In this document: in pieces, positions 51,101-61,673 of the stretch
Layout: the number at the start of each line of letters is the position of its first letter
Position numbering within the stretch: the stretch's first letter is position 1
Origin: Phlebotomus papatasi
Taxonomy: Eukaryota; Arthropoda; Insecta; Diptera; Psychodidae
Assembly: GCF_024763615.1 (NCBI RefSeq)
Contig: NC_077223.1
Coordinates: 88,536,627 to 88,600,626 of the forward strand
Reading direction: 5' to 3'
DNA length: 64,000 nucleotides
Made by a program: the position numbers and the translations under genes
The notes under the pieces: model-generated
What the model saw: only the letters and a program-made list of their open reading frames with translations
What the model was told of the DNA's origin: nothing
The model's database searches: none

Positions 51101-54100
51101 AGACCATCAATAAAACCATCACAAGACTATAAAAAAAGACTTAAGTAGAGAGATAATTGAAAAGGTTCTTTAATTGGACTCTTTTCATCGACAATTTTCT
51201 TTATAATAAAACACAAACGGCCTTTTATCGAGGGAAAATCGCTCTTGACACTTGAAAATTTTGATGGAAAATGTCTCAGATAATGAGACATTAAAATTTT
51301 AAACATTGACTTAATATTGAAACAATATGAAAATACGCAAACTATTCAAGAATCATTGATTTACATTATGACTAAGTTACGACATTTATTGATCCAAACG
51401 ACGAAGTGTCAAAAGTCAAATGTTAAGCTTCTTTAAGTGTTACATTAAAAGCTGATTAGGAAGAATTTTTATTTATTTTTTTTGAAATAAAAATGTGACA
51501 AATAGCTTTATTTTCCATACACTAAGAAAAAACCTAGAAAGTTAAAACAACTCTATGGCAGAGTTGAATTAACTCTACGAATATCGATGTAATTGTAACT
51601 CTTTTTGATTGTAAATTTTAGTAAATAAAATTGAAACAACTCTTCGTGCGAGTTGAATTAATTCGTCGGATGTCGATGTAATTATTACTCTTTTTCGATG
51701 TAAAAATTCATCTCGACTGAAGTATATGCTTAAGTGTTTTCGTTTTAAGAATATACTTCAGTCAAGAAGGTTTTCGTGTGACAAAGTTCATATGGAACAT
51801 TAATTAGAAATATGCCTAACAGTGTTTCATGAAGACATGTGCGTGCATCATACGTGATATTTCGTTCGGAATATAGGGAACATGAGATCAAGAAAATATT
51901 AATAAAGAAAATGATAAAATAAAAAAAAACATAAAAATGCAAAATTTATCCATTTTGGGATTTGAAAGAGTTATTTTAACTCTTAGAACGAGTTATTTTA
52001 ACTCTTAAAACGAGTTATTTTCAGTCTTATAGAGAGTTATTTACACTATCTTTTGTCATGTAAATTTTAAGAAAAAAAAGTTAAAACAACTCTTCCGAAT
52101 ATTACACCTAAATAGAAGTAAAATCAACTCTAAAATATAGTTAATCCAAAATCACTGCGAAAAAGAGTCAATTCAACATCGATTCGAGTAAGTTTTACTC
52201 AAACATTTTTCTGAGTGTAAGGAAAGTAATGACAGTTCAGGCATATTTAGGACAACAATTTTTTTTTAACCCTGTAAGGACGAGAAGGTCAAAATTGAGA
52301 GTCAGAAAAAATTTTTTCTGACTTTTTACAGCAAAACACAACTTTATATGGCCGTGGGAAAAATTTCATTTTTGGGTCACCGGAGGCTTAAAGGAGGAAT
52401 GTGATATGAGTCCTGGAGGGGAATTTTGTAACGCTCTGGCAATGCCATATGACAAATTGGGTTCGAATCTTAGGAGAGCTTTTTCGAAAATGCGATTCCG
52501 TAGCCGTTACATTGCCATTTCAGCTCATGTGGCATTGTCAGAAGTCACATATTTGAGATTTCTGGCAATTCAAATGACAATGAATTTTGTTAAACAAATC
52601 AACCAAGACGTATTGTATTTTCATAAAATCATCAAGGGATTTCATTAAAAATTCAATGAATTGCATTTTCGAACTCATATGATATGACAAAAAAAGCTCG
52701 AATGACATTGTCAGGTTTCAAACTCACGCGTGACAATGCCACGAAATTCACAGAATTCCCCTACTGGTCAAAATCTGTAAAGCCAACATCCCGAATGGAT
52801 CGTAATCCCGGGAAGACAAAATTTCGGAAAGCCAAAATTCCAAAAGCCAAATTCCCGAACGGATCGAAATCCAAAAACTCGAAGTCAAAATCCGAAATCC
52901 CAAATGCATTGGAATTTCGAAAATCCAAAATCTAGAAAAGCCAAAATTCTGAAAGCCAAAATCCCGAATGGGTTTAAAGTCCAGAAATGCCAAATTCTCA
53001 AAAATCCAAAATTCTGAACGTTAAAATTCCGAAATCTACAACCCCAAATGGGTCGGAATCCCGAAAAACCAAAACCTCAAAGAAAAATCAAAATTCCGAA
53101 CGTTAAAATCCCGAATTATTTGAAATCCCGAAAAGCCAAAATACCGAATGGGTTAAAATCCTGAAAATCCGAAATTCCGATTTCTAAAATCATCGAACAG
53201 GCCGGCAGTGTCCCAGATAATTCATTTTGAGCTCATTATAACCTCTACACATTGTAGCGCATTGGAAACCAATCTTATTCAGATGTTTCTTTAAACAATG
53301 GTCGGTTAAGGTGTCGGCAGCCCGCCGGGCTCTTCAGCTGCTGCCACCCAGAACGTAATTCGTCCGTTTTTGATTTGATTGATTGATTGAATTATTTTTA
53401 TCACAGTTTTTTCCCCACCCCCGTGCGGCCATTGCCGTCTTAGCGTCGATTCCAACCTCAGGAACGAGCAATGTCCAAGATCACACTGTTCGCATCGATC
53501 AGTCTCCAAGATCGTATCAATCGCGTAATCAGTCTTTAAAATTGTGCAATCTGTCTCCAGTATCGCGCAAATTAGTCTCCATAATCCTGCTAATCGGCAG
53601 CTAAATTGAACCGTGAGTAACAGACTTTTGTTGTCCTTTATCCAACGCACAATTACTTTTTTTTTTGAAAACTTGTTTTCAAAATTCCTATGAGAGTGAG
53701 AGAGATGACTCGATTTAGATCTCTTTCACTCTCACTGAAATATCAAAAACATGTTTACAAAAAGTAAGTTATTGTGCGTTGGCTATTATGCTTAATGAAC
53801 AATAACTTTTGTTTTAAAAACATCTTTTTAGTCATCTCGTTCACTCTCTCAAGAGTTTTAAAAACATGTCTTCAAAACAAAAGCTATTGTACGCTGCTCA
53901 TAAGGACTATATTCAATCAAAAGATTTTTTTTTATTTAGGAATGCATTAAATCTTTGAAAATTCATTACTTTAGAAATATTATAATCCTAAAATTTCTTT
54001 TGAACGTGATATTTTTCTTGCTTTTAGAATTAAAAATTATTATCTGCTTAGAATTTCAAGCAAATATTTGAACTAGTGAATGAAATGTTTCTGAATAAAT

Positions 54101-57100
54101 TCTTAATGAACTTCCACCGAGGAGAGCATACCTAACAAATGCTTCTTTTATGCAAAAGAAAAAAAAGCCATTGTTTTACAAAACCAGCAAAAAAGTTCTC
54201 ATGAGGCTCGTGCGTACGATGCTTTCTTTTGCCCACCTTCTCAAATTTCAGTAAATGCTTCACATTCTTGTTATGTGTCTACCAACAAGAAGGTTTAAAC
54301 ATTTTTTTCATGTTCACCGTTTTGTGTCTAAATTCGCCTAAATATTAAAATGGGAGGAGATTAGAACATTTAAAATTTTTACCTGTTTCTTAAATAGTTG
54401 CACTTCTTCGGGTGTCATTGTGTCCGCTTTGGCAATTACTGGAATGATATTGACTTTGTCGCAGAGTCGTTGCATAAATTCCACATCGAGTGGCTTCAAT
54501 CCATGTCCTGACGGTGCAATAAAGTACAGACAGCAGTGAACACGGCTGTCAGACATTGCCTTTCGATGTACACGAGATTCTGCCGTCAAATATTCCTCAT
54601 ATTTTGATTCAACAAAATCAATTACTGGGACCCAACTGAAAGAAAAATGCGACCAAATGAATCCTGAATCCAGAAAACTTCCCTTTTTATCAAAACTAAC
54701 CAATTGCTGTTGTCGACAGCATCACCAAAGCCCGGAGTATCAACGACAGTTAATGTTAAATTAACACCATTTTCTTTGAGCAAAACCTTCGTAGTCTCCA
54801 CCTGGACAGTCTTCTTTACGCGCAAAGAAGGTCCTGGATGTTGGTCCTGATTGTAAATATCCGCCAGGAACATTGAGTTGATCAATGTGGACTTTCCCAG
54901 TCCAGATTCACCTAAAAACAAATCCCATTTATCAAATATCATACTTTAATCGCCAATTAAAGAGACAATTATTCTTATTCAAGAATTAATTTACATATTC
55001 AAATGTACCATTCATCATCCAAACAGTTGTTTCTGTTTAGAAGAGCTTAGATGCTCATTTGAATTGGAATACCATAAAGTCTTGCATTAATTTGCATGGT
55101 TTAGCAAAAAGACAGAAACCGTCTTTTCAATGGGACTGCTCTTTCAAAATGATCACTCTGACAATTTAATTTCCAATAAAGCATTCGTTTTACTCGAGAT
55201 GTAAACAAACACTTGTACAAAGTCTCTAATCTATCGTTTTATGGGAAGGGGTTAAAAGATTATCAAGTTTCCGTAATGGATTGGTTAAGGTTGACCATTC
55301 AATTTACATTTTTCTTATTCAATTCAAGGAGCTAAAAAGCATTTAGTTTCAACCAAATAATTTTTATCGAAATGTTCAGCGCTGATCTAAGCACTAAAGT
55401 GACTAGTTTCTTGATAAATTATGGTATTATTCCAATGAAAATTAATAGGGGAAATCTGTCCCCTGTACATGTTTTTTTAGCACATGGCTGTCCTCAAGTG
55501 CTTCTGCATTATCGACTTTTCTTTGTGTTGGTTCCTGTCTCGACTGCTTTCCTCCAATTCTCATCGTGTTCTAAAACCACCACACAGTCGTGACAGGAAC
55601 CAATACAACAAAAAGTCTATTATGCAGAAGTACTTTAGAACAGTCATGTTCTAAAAAAAATTTTTCCTGTTTTTAAAGCCAAGACACACACCAAGACAAG
55701 AGTATGAAGAAAGCTAAGTTTTCTATAATAAAAATGGTGGCATGGGTAGCATTATATAAAACTCTTGATAACCATTTGCACCAGTTACTCATTTTTCCTG
55801 GGAAAGTTTCAAGAAGACAAGTTTGCAGAAAATCACAGTAAGTTTATCGCGATTTTTTATGACTGCCTAGCATGTTGGTATGCGTCTCGGCTTATTGATG
55901 TCAATTTAAACGGTCACTGTATTTACGTTTTCCAGGTAAAATAAATTTAGAGCAAGTTATTTTATTACTGCTCGAACTCAAAGAGAGAACAATTTTATAA
56001 TCGACTTTTTTTCAACTTGTCACCGTCCTAGAGATTAAACGGTAAGAGATATCAAGTTCTGGTCTTCGGTGACCCTCAATAAAAAAAACAATGTTTCTAG
56101 ACGTTTTTACTCTATTCCCCACCAAACTCCAACCCGTCCAAAACCATGCTTTTTGGTTTATTTCGAAATCGGCTCCTAAGAATTCTTTTATTTTTGGATA
56201 TCTTTTGAAGGTGGTCCAAGCGAACATTTCGTCCAAACATACCTATAACCTAAAAAACAATCGCCGCCGTCCTGATTTTCCGAATTAAAATTTTTTTACT
56301 ACTTTGATAGGCCTATTTTTTAACCGATTTGGATAAATTAAGATTTTTTGGAAAAGTCTTGAAATTTTCAATCCATTTGCGTCGGTCGCAGTCGGTAATG
56401 AATCGGTGAAGTACCAGTAAATGACCAATTATTTTTTAATATTCTTTTTCCTGTCCGTAAACTTGTTACCCAACTTGAGGCGAAACGGTAAGAGATACGA
56501 ACTTATGATTTTCGAGGACCCTCGATAAGTCAACCCAAGGATCATTATTATGACTTTTATTTTTCCCCCACCCCTTCCACCCCTCCAAAACTATGTTTGT
56601 TCAATTTTCTATCGAAAACAGCTCCTACATATTATTTTTTTTGGATATGTTTTGGAGGTGGTCCAGGCGAAAATTTCATTCATACACAGGTACCTTTGAC
56701 CTAAAAATTTGCCTTCTTGAATTTTTGAAAGTCAAAGTTTACCTGGTCTTGAAATCAGTAATGAATCGTTTAAATATCCGATAATGACTTATCTATCTCG
56801 TGTTGACATTTTTTCTGTTTGTCCGTATGCTTGTAACTCATGCCAGAACATTCTAAAATGATCATTTCTTTACCAATTTTTGATTTTGAAATGCTTTTGT
56901 GATTTATGAATCAATTTAATCTCTAGTAGACCAATAAGTACCAAAAGATCATTCGAAAAACTAATTCACGGAGAGATCTATCTCGTAAGTTCGAGCATTC
57001 CGCAAAGCTGGGACGCTTTGCCTTCTGTTTTACCTTTTCACTTCTTGAATCTAGGGAAAAAGACCTAAGCTCCCAATTTTTTTTCAGGAAATGTGAGGTA

Positions 57101-60100
57101 TTGGACAATCTATTAGAATACATAGCCATGGGGTAGATTCATTTAGGAAAATAGAAAAATGACTTTTACGAAGCTGCAACTAAAATGTACGAAGCTGCAA
57201 AAAATTTCCGCCTAGGGTGGAATCACCACTTCTCGCCAATGCCCCACTTCTCGCCACTTATATTGAAATCGCTATTTTTCACCATTTATGAAATAAATGA
57301 GCCGCAAAGTTACTTGTGTTTTTATTGCTGCTATGTATAGAGTCGAAAAACACTCATTTTTTGTTTTGAATTTAAATGTGTAAGCATTTTTTAGAGTATT
57401 ATTTTAAGCAAGTGTATCGAATCCAATATTTCTTACCAAATATAGTAAGTGTCATGAAACTTTTATCGAACAAAATTTTAGATTTTGAATCAATAATTTG
57501 TCTATTGAACATTTAATTACATTTGACGAATACATAGAATTTGTATTTAGTTAGTTAATATTTAATTTTATATTATTTTTATGTAAAAATGAGGCATGGC
57601 GGAAAGTGGTAATATTCTGGAATTGATTCACCACCTGTCGCCTTAGCTTTCCAACAGACGACGCTAACTTAACTTCATAGATTCTCAGTTGTCAAATCTG
57701 CTTTGTTTACTTTCTGCAATAGTCTAATAATTTGATTTCTTCAACAAAAGTGAAGAAAAAACATTTAATGTGAGTAATAATAAGGTGATCGTGAGGAAAA
57801 AGAAATGCTGAATGTATTCTTTGAATACACTGGTAAAAATAAAAGGGTCACCGATTATCCTTTGAAAGGGTCACTGTTTTGACACTTATTTATCTCCGAA
57901 ATAAACGAATAAAAACGTTGAAAAAGTCTCCTTTGGTGTTCGCTTAGATGAGAGAAATACGATAAGAGTAATAAATTTACGATAAAACACGATTTATCGT
58001 GATAAATATGCCTACAAAATTTCAAAAGATTCAAGTGAACCTTTCAAAGGATCAAATATGATCCATTTTTGTTGAAAAGGGTCAATTTGACCCTTTTATT
58101 TTTACCAGTGTAATATTGCTCAAAATAATCGAGTTTGAACGTTTCCAAGGGGGTGGCGAGAAGTGGTTACAGAACTGGCGAAAAGTGATAAAAAGTGACG
58201 ACGAAGTGTTTATTTTTGCATTGTTAATAAAAATCATTTTTTTATGTACTCCCGCGTTAAATTGTAGGACAATTGCTTTAAAAAATCTAGAGCCAATATA
58301 TCTAAGTAGCTTTGTGTCAAATTTGAGTTATCTGATAATAAGGGGTCAAAAGTTATAATTCAATTAATTTCACTTTTTCCTAAAAGTGGCGATAAGTGGT
58401 TACTCCACCCTACTTGAAAACTGTACGAAAAAGTTCACCGAGAGCTCTGTCTCGCAAGTTCGAGAATTCTACAAACCTGATACTCTTACCATCTCTTTTT
58501 TGTGCAGAACTTGTGTTTTTTTTATGAATTTCAGAAGCTTTTTCTCAATTTTAAAATTTAATCTTGAAAAATGAGAGACTTTCTAAGCAGTATTCAAAAA
58601 CCAAAAACTTGTTTGGGAGTTGATCTTTCTCGACATTTGCTTTTCTGTTTTTTTTTTTTTAATTCTTTTAATAGTTTGTTTATTTTATGTAAATTCGGGT
58701 TTTTTTTTCTCTAAAACCTTATCTGTCTGAGGTTTGAATTTTTGCGATTAATTTATTAGTCTTTTCCTGACTCACATTTATTTATGCATAAAGCATAAGG
58801 TCTATGTAACAACTGACATAAAGACAGAAAACCATGTCATTTCCATCTTAATTTTTAAGGGGCACTTAGGGTAAGTTGTTCCAAATTTCGTCATAGTTGC
58901 ATGCAAGCTCGAAAGTGTTAAAATGTAAATATTATTAATAGACAAATTAATTTTTTATTACTTCTTAGCTTAAGTTGCTTGGAATCTTGTAGATAGTTTG
59001 TCGTCCTTGTTTTCTCTAAAATTATTCTTAATATATTTTAAAATGAATAAAAATATAGATATAACTTTATGTATTATTTCGGCCACCTTGATTCTAATAG
59101 TTCCTCTTTCCGTTCCGGAATTCTTCTAAAATCTTTTCCATATCATTTCGTTCGCCGAAGCGACATTTTTTGTTATATTTTTTGCATTGTATAATCTGTA
59201 GAGTTGAAATTTAAGGGATAAAAGAAGTGGCCGAAATTGCAATCTGTCCGGAATTTGGTACACTTATTCTATCAAAGATGTGATAAAATTTTCATATCAT
59301 GAAAACCTTGAGCATTCTTCTAAATAAATACCTAGTTAAGATATCATGATTCTGACATTGAAATAAATAGCAGAATGAAACAACTTACCGACAACCATAA
59401 GAGTAAACTCGAAACCCCTCTTAACAGCCTTCCTGTAGACTTGATTTGGTAGATTTGCAAAACCCACATATCCCTCCAGCTCCTTTGGCTTGGGACGCAC
59501 AATCGCCTGCTGCTTCTCCCTATCCTGCCGCTCTGTTACCATCTTATTTGAATCCTGATGGTTATTCTCGTGTGAAAAATCACGCTTTTCCTTACTTGCG
59601 GAAATATTATTCAAATTGTTCACAGTTGTGGCATTTGTGTGCCCATTGTTAATGGCCGTGACCACTTTGTCCACTGCTGATGGTGTTGTGGCCGAAGATA
59701 CAGAAGTCGCTGAGATCTGCTGTGAAAGAAGTTCAATTAATAACTTTCAACTCATGCCAATTTTTTTCTTGTTATTCTCTCTGAGTATCACAATCTCTCT
59801 CGACTGTCTGATTTTTTTTTTGTTTTTTAAATGCTTTCCATTGCTGTATCTTTGACAGCCAATTGAGATGTTTTTTTTTGTCTTTGCCAAATAAAGTTGT
59901 CAATAATAATGGAAAATGTCTAAAGAGAAATTTTCTTGTTAAAAAATGATCAATTTTGATTGCACTTATGATGATTCTTTCTCTCATCAATAAATTGATC
60001 AAAAACTCTGTGCAGACAACTTTAAACAAAAAAAACTTACTTGTGTCGCTGTTACATTGTGATTATGATTATTGAGCGCGGTGGAATTTGTCGAAGTGGT

Positions 60101-60118
60101 TTCCTGCTTGAAGAACAT
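42050..60118 (-). CDS. pnut: Septin, SEPT7/peanut group, nine exons
   Basis: Filament-forming GTPase of the septin ring, acting in cytokinesis and cortical organisation. Exons on the minus strand: 60118-60041, 59719-59389, 54911-54701, 54635-54383, 51064-50872, 50789-50624, 46149-45984, 45905-45772 and 42194-42050. All are GT-AG with matching phases and give 558 residues (fly Peanut is about 540). After an Asn/Thr-rich N-terminus comes the polybasic RPKPKELEGYVGFANLPNQV. Then come the P-loop GESGLGKS (137-144), switch motif DTPGFGD (194-200) and base motif AKAD (275-278), followed by the septin unique element and a Glu/Lys-rich coiled coil. GYVGFANLPNQVYRKAVKRG and the coiled-coil start PLAQMEEEKREHELKMKKME are typical of the SEPT7 group, which supports peanut over other insect septins. 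The gene looks intact. Confidence 0.95.
42718..42972 (-). mobile_element. CACTG-ended miniature element, copy 2 (reverse)
   Basis: Reverse complement of the family at 254-506, from GAGAGAAATCCGAAAAAG to TTTTTTTCTCAGTG. It lies in the pnut last intron. Confidence 0.8.
43349..43602 (+). mobile_element. CACTG-ended miniature element, copy 3, nested
   Basis: Forward copy of the 254-506 family inside the element 43120-44240, from CACTGAGAAAAAAACGGGG to GGATTTCTCTGTG. Confidence 0.8.
43751..44020 (+). pseudogene. Decayed transposase N-terminus (psq-type HTH), fragment
   Basis: An 89-residue open frame contains KNKSCTQEQLNKVLETFRRG, which resembles the first helices of the psq/CENP-B-type DNA-binding domain seen in pogo/Tigger transposases (pattern T-x-E-x-L-x-x-A/V-L-x-x-x-x-x-G). 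The remainder matches nothing I know. No DDE motif follows. The match is short, so the call is moderate to weak. Confidence 0.35.
44400..44690 (+). pseudogene. Fragment of non-LTR ORF2 between endonuclease and RT
   Basis: One frame of the stretch 44590-44690 reads NLLTKEGEVLSRWKEYFSEL and LYPQQAF, matching the well-known block before the RT of RTE-like and related elements (T-x-E-E-x-L-x-R-W-x-E-Y/H-F-x-E-L-L). Upstream text carries stops and frame changes. It is a short fossil with no ends visible. Confidence 0.55.
44700..45760. other. pnut intron sequence, nothing seen
   Basis: AT-rich intron between exons 8 and 9 with only shadow frames; the CGAAAATTCGATTTTTCGAA-type text near 44705-44750 is shared with the repeat region at 47150-48180. 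Confidence 0.5.
45772..45905 (-). CDS. pnut: pnut exon 8 (coiled coil)
   Basis: Encodes TLEIQIRELEDRRRAFEQEK to LEELKRRSLEANSK, then donor gtgagt. Retention of this intron gives GAG TGA, a stop directly after SKE, which would produce a shorter form ending there. Confidence 0.92.
45984..46149 (-). CDS. pnut: pnut exon 7 (coiled coil)
   Basis: Encodes NPLAQMEEEKREHELKMKKM to EIELTRRHEERKK, rich in Glu and Lys with heptad character. Donor gtgaga. Confidence 0.94.
46150..47149. other. pnut intron sequence, nothing seen
   Basis: AT-rich sequence upstream of exon 7 (intron between exons 6 and 7) with short shadow frames only. Confidence 0.5.
47150..48180 (+). repeat. Tandem array of the CCTCCAAAACAT repeat, about 430-bp units
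   Basis: Three successive diverged units, each with an opening like CATTTCGTC, a CGAATTTTCAAAGGTCAAAG stretch, CCCAATCGATTTGC, a CTGTCCGTAAACTTG-like block, GGTCTTCGAAGGA, then CCCCAACCCCTCCATCC and a TTTTCGGTTTATTTCGAAAA block. The spacing of the equivalent blocks is roughly 400-450 bp. Copies elsewhere: 6700-8400, 11330-11600 and 56020-56800. Confidence 0.65.
48181..49213. other. pnut intron sequence, nothing seen
   Basis: Very AT-rich; no defined repeat ends or credible frames. Confidence 0.5.
49214..49472. mobile_element. Long-arm foldback MITE (CTCCGGCACACCTTTTAGAT), unit 1
   Basis: Left CCTCCGGCACACCTTTTAGA, then TCAGGCAAATTTCATGA, pairs with right ATCTAAAAGGTGTGCCGGAG. The arms extend over about 100 bp (including CTCACACATTTTGAATATG with CATATTCAAAACATGTGAG) around a small centre. 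Non-coding. Confidence 0.8.
49489..49742. mobile_element. Long-arm foldback MITE (CTCCGGCATACCTTTTAGAT), unit 2
   Basis: The same family as unit 1, placed 16 bp downstream. Ends GCTCCGGCATACCTTTTAGA and ATCTAAAAGGTGTGTCGGAG. The interior differs in detail, so the two look like separate copies and not a very recent duplication. Confidence 0.8.
49800..50620. other. pnut intron sequence, nothing seen
   Basis: AT-rich sequence between the foldback pair and exon 6. No features found. Confidence 0.5.
50624..50789 (-). CDS. pnut: pnut exon 6 (septin unique element)
   Basis: Encodes VENLEHCDFIALRNMVIRTH, LKDVTNNVHYENYR and up to GNDGKSGRLSN, then donor gtaagt. It continues in phase 2. Confidence 0.94.
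50872..51064 (-). CDS. pnut: pnut exon 5
   Basis: Encodes ILNEIAQHKIKIYDFPEPLE, then VPFAVVGANVVIEVDGRKVR to YPWGVAE; YPWGVAEVEN is a septin-wide block. Donor gtattt. Confidence 0.94.
51529..52218. mobile_element. ACACTNAGAAAAA-ended element with GAGTTAATT repeats
   Basis: The ends ACACTAAGAAAAAACC and TTTTTCTGAGTGT are inverted. Inside, GAGTTGAATTAACTC and GAGTTATTTTAACTC-like words recur several times. About 690 bp, non-coding; its ends resemble the CACTGAGAAAA family. Confidence 0.55.
52412..52768. mobile_element. CTGGAGGGGAATTTTGT miniature element
   Basis: Left CTGGAGGGGAATTTTGTAAC, then GCAATGCCATATGACA, pairs with right TGACAATGCCACGAAATTCA, then CAGAATTCCCCTACTGG. Both halves hold a GGCATTGTCA word near their ends. 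Non-coding. Confidence 0.6.
52785..53205 (+). repeat. Minisatellite of CCCGAATGG / AAAGCCAAAAT units
   Basis: Degenerate units combining AAAATCCCGAATGGGT, GAAATCCCGAAAAGCCAAAA and similar, about 12-16 bp and 35-45 bp in a higher order. Open frames in it are by-products. Confidence 0.75.
53306..53650 (-). mobile_element. Retroelement 3' end with (ATCA)n tail, antisense
   Basis: GC-rich compared with its surroundings. On the minus strand GTCTGTTACTCACGGTTCAA is followed by several TGGAGACTGATC-like repeats, then a CGCACGGGGGTGGGG block, then AATTCAATCAATCAATCAAA. The (ATCA)n run resembles a retroelement tail, though sequence of similar composition continues beyond it. No coding motif. Confidence 0.4.
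53642..53782. mobile_element. CCAACGCACAATNACTT foldback MITE, with a partial neighbour
   Basis: CCAACGCACAATTACTTTTT pairs with GTAAGTTATTGTGCGTTGG; the arms also share AAAACATGTTT- and GAGAGTGA-type text. The segment 53783-53900 is a diverged second copy (AACAATAACTTTTGTTTT ... AAAACAAAAGCTATTGT). Confidence 0.7.
54383..54635 (-). CDS. pnut: pnut exon 4 (AKAD motif)
   Basis: Encodes CWVPVIDFVESKYEEYLTAE to IIPVIAKADTMTPEEVQLFK and KQ, ending in phase 0 before gtaaaa. The 65-bp intron before it is short. Confidence 0.95.
54701..54911 (-). CDS. pnut: pnut exon 3 (P-loop and switch)
   Basis: Encodes GESGLGKSTLINSMFLADIY to VVDTPGFGDAVDNSN; phases 1 and 2 fit the neighbours. Donor gttagt is less common but valid GT. 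Confidence 0.95.
54950..55422. other. pnut intron sequence, nothing seen
   Basis: First part of the intron between exons 2 and 3 on this side; no features found. Confidence 0.5.
55423..55660. mobile_element. CTATTCCAATGAAAA miniature foldback, copy 4
   Basis: Starts GGTATTATTCCAATGAAAAT. Its interior is a strong foldback: CTTCTGCATTATCGACTTTT and TTGGTTCCTGTCTCGACTG against CAGTCGTGACAGGAACCAAT and AAAGTCTATTATGCAGAAG. Confidence 0.65.
56020..56800 (+). repeat. Tandem copies of the CCTCCAAAACAT repeat
   Basis: Two units carrying AAACGGTAAGAGATATCAAG, GGTCTTCGGTGACCCTC, a CCCCACCAAACTCCAACCCG or CCCCACCCCTTCCACCCCTC block, TGGATATCTTTTGAAGGTGG and GAACATTTCGTCC. Same family as 47150-48180. 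Confidence 0.65.
57213..58412. mobile_element. TAGGGTGGAATCACCACTTC element, 1.2 kb, with nested MITE
   Basis: The left end TAGGGTGGAATCACCACTTC, then TCGCCA, pairs with right TGGCGATAAGTGGTTACTCC, then ACCCTA. Further copies of GGCGAGAAGTGGT-like words lie subterminally. The element at 57828-58110 is nested. No transposase frame is seen, only an 80-residue frame of no known family. Confidence 0.7.
57828..58110. mobile_element. CACTGGTAAAAATAAAAGGG miniature element, nested
   Basis: The first 20 bases CACTGGTAAAAATAAAAGGG and last 20 CCCTTTTATTTTTACCAGTG are exact inverted repeats (23 bp perfect in all). The interior has repeated GGGTCA/TGACCC and GATCAAATATGATC words. 283 bp, inside 57213-58412. 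Confidence 0.85.
58867..59271. mobile_element. TAGGGTAAGTGTACCAAATT miniature element, copy 2
   Basis: Left TAGGGTAAGTTGTTCCAAAT and right GGAATTTGGTACACTTATTC, then TA, are inverted. Matches 30948-31210 in several interior blocks (CATAGTTGCATGCAA, TAGTTTGTCGTCCTTG-like text, GTGGCCGAAATT) but is about 140 bp longer. Confidence 0.75.
59389..59719 (-). CDS. pnut: pnut exon 2 (N-terminus to start of P-loop)
   Basis: Follows a tandem acceptor CAGCAG; use of the second would start at 59716 and drop one Gln. It encodes ISATSVSSATTPSAVDKVVT through RPKPKELEGYVGFANLPNQV to FTLMVVG. Donor gtaagt. Confidence 0.92.
60041..60118 (-). CDS. pnut: pnut exon 1
   Basis: ATG at 60118-60116 encodes MFFKQETTSTNSTALNNHNH and NVTATQ, then donor gtaagt. 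Phase 0. The N-terminus is not conserved between species, so the start rests on frame and splice agreement. Confidence 0.75.
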
Positions 60119-61535
60119 CTCCCTCTTCGATTGTAACTGATTTTGTGCACATTTTGCACAAGTATAATTTTATTGGTTTTATTTTTTGTGGGAAGGTTTT
60201 TCAAATTTATTTTTTTTTGTGTATTTCGTGTCATCCGAAGAATAATAACCAACCGAAAAGGAAAGAAAAAACAAAACAAATTATAAATTTTATGTGATAA
60301 TTAAATCAAAAGTCAAATCAAAAATAGATTAATTTGTGTATGCAAATGCAGTGGTTAGTAGAATGCAGTGGCTTTTGAGTTATATTAAATAGCACAGAAA
60401 TTATGCAAAAATTTTGTTAAATTTTCATCATTCACTGTATTGACCCACAAGTGCTGCACAAAGACAAAAAGATGGAAGCAACAGCAAATTGCGAACTTCC
60501 CAACACTCAACTCTCTCAATCTATGGCATTTAATTACCACAATCATCCGATAATAAAATTCAAAACAGACAAAAATATAATACAACTCAATTTGATAACG
60601 AAAACTAGGCCATTTTTGCTATTTTATTGATACATTTTACATATATATATAATACAACAGTACTTCCACCAATATAATCACTTGGTGGTACAATTACAAG
60701 CCATTTATATATCAATATTTCATTGAATACTGCTGAGGCCATTTCCTGAATGAGTTCATTCACAGAGTCACACTCTCCAATTACCCATCCTTTTACCTCA
60801 ACCAGAAAGTTGTTAACTTTAACACACTTCAGTTGATTTAAGCAAAACTTTTACGTAATTCACTAAAATTTCTAGTCTGCAAACCTCATTCTTTTAATTA
60901 CAATTTAGAGAAAAAAAAATGTGAATACCATTAATTGCTCATATCACTTGTCATTTACATAGGAAAAAATTCCAGTTTGTCTCTTCCATCTATTTTTAAA
61001 CCAAAGTAGAAACACAATTTCTTTGTAAACACTTCTTGATGTCTCTTAAGTGTTATTCTTTTCTCATATTTCACAAGGAAATTCCCAAGTGGTTTGAGTT
61101 CAAAAGAGAAAAAAATATTTATCTAACACTTTGGGAAAATAATTAAATTTATGCAATAAAAAATTTCAAATTGCTTTATTTTCTTTGAAGAAAAAAACAT
61201 TCATATTTTATAGGGTACATCATTAGAATTGCAGTTTGATAAATTGAATTTCACGGTCTTAAATATACAGCACCAATGATGCCTCTTGTGACCGTCTTAC
61301 GAAGCTATCATGTTAGAAAGATTATTGCAATATATAGTGAGATGATCAAGAAGGTTTGCATAAATTATGCAGTAAAGTAAAATTTACTTTCATAAAAAAA
61401 TTGTGGATTTAATGAGCTATTCAACAAAGCGATCTTCTTTCTCTGTGACGTTGAAAGTTGGCAAGCATGAAAACTTCTCGAAAACTAACCGAATCACAGT
61501 TGTCACGCATGGAAAATTACTCAAATTGCCCTTAA
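60119..61535. other. Upstream region of pnut
   Basis: Holds the 5' UTR and presumably the promoter of the septin gene. I see no initiator or TATA-type signal that can be called with confidence. No gene on either strand. Confidence 0.4.
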
Positions 61536-61673
61536 GGCCTCTACACATTGGGAGCAATTTTCGTCAAAAATCGCATTTTTGACAAAATTTTGACGTTTCT
61601 ACCTGCAACAGTGCAGACGATTTCCTTCAAAAGAGCAATTTTTTATGAAAACTGCTAACAATGTGTAGACACC
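61536..61673. mobile_element. GGCCTCTACACATTG miniature element
   Basis: GGCCTCTACACATTG and CAATGTGTAGACACC are imperfect inverted ends 138 bp apart; GAGCAATTTTCGTCAAAAAT and AAAAGAGCAATTTTTTATGA further in also pair partly. A solo CCTCTACACATTG word occurs at 53246. Confidence 0.55.

Noticed and set aside
52684..52993. Lys/Ser-rich 83-residue frame and its 81-residue antisense partner
   Set aside because: Both are translations of the CCCGAATGG minisatellite.
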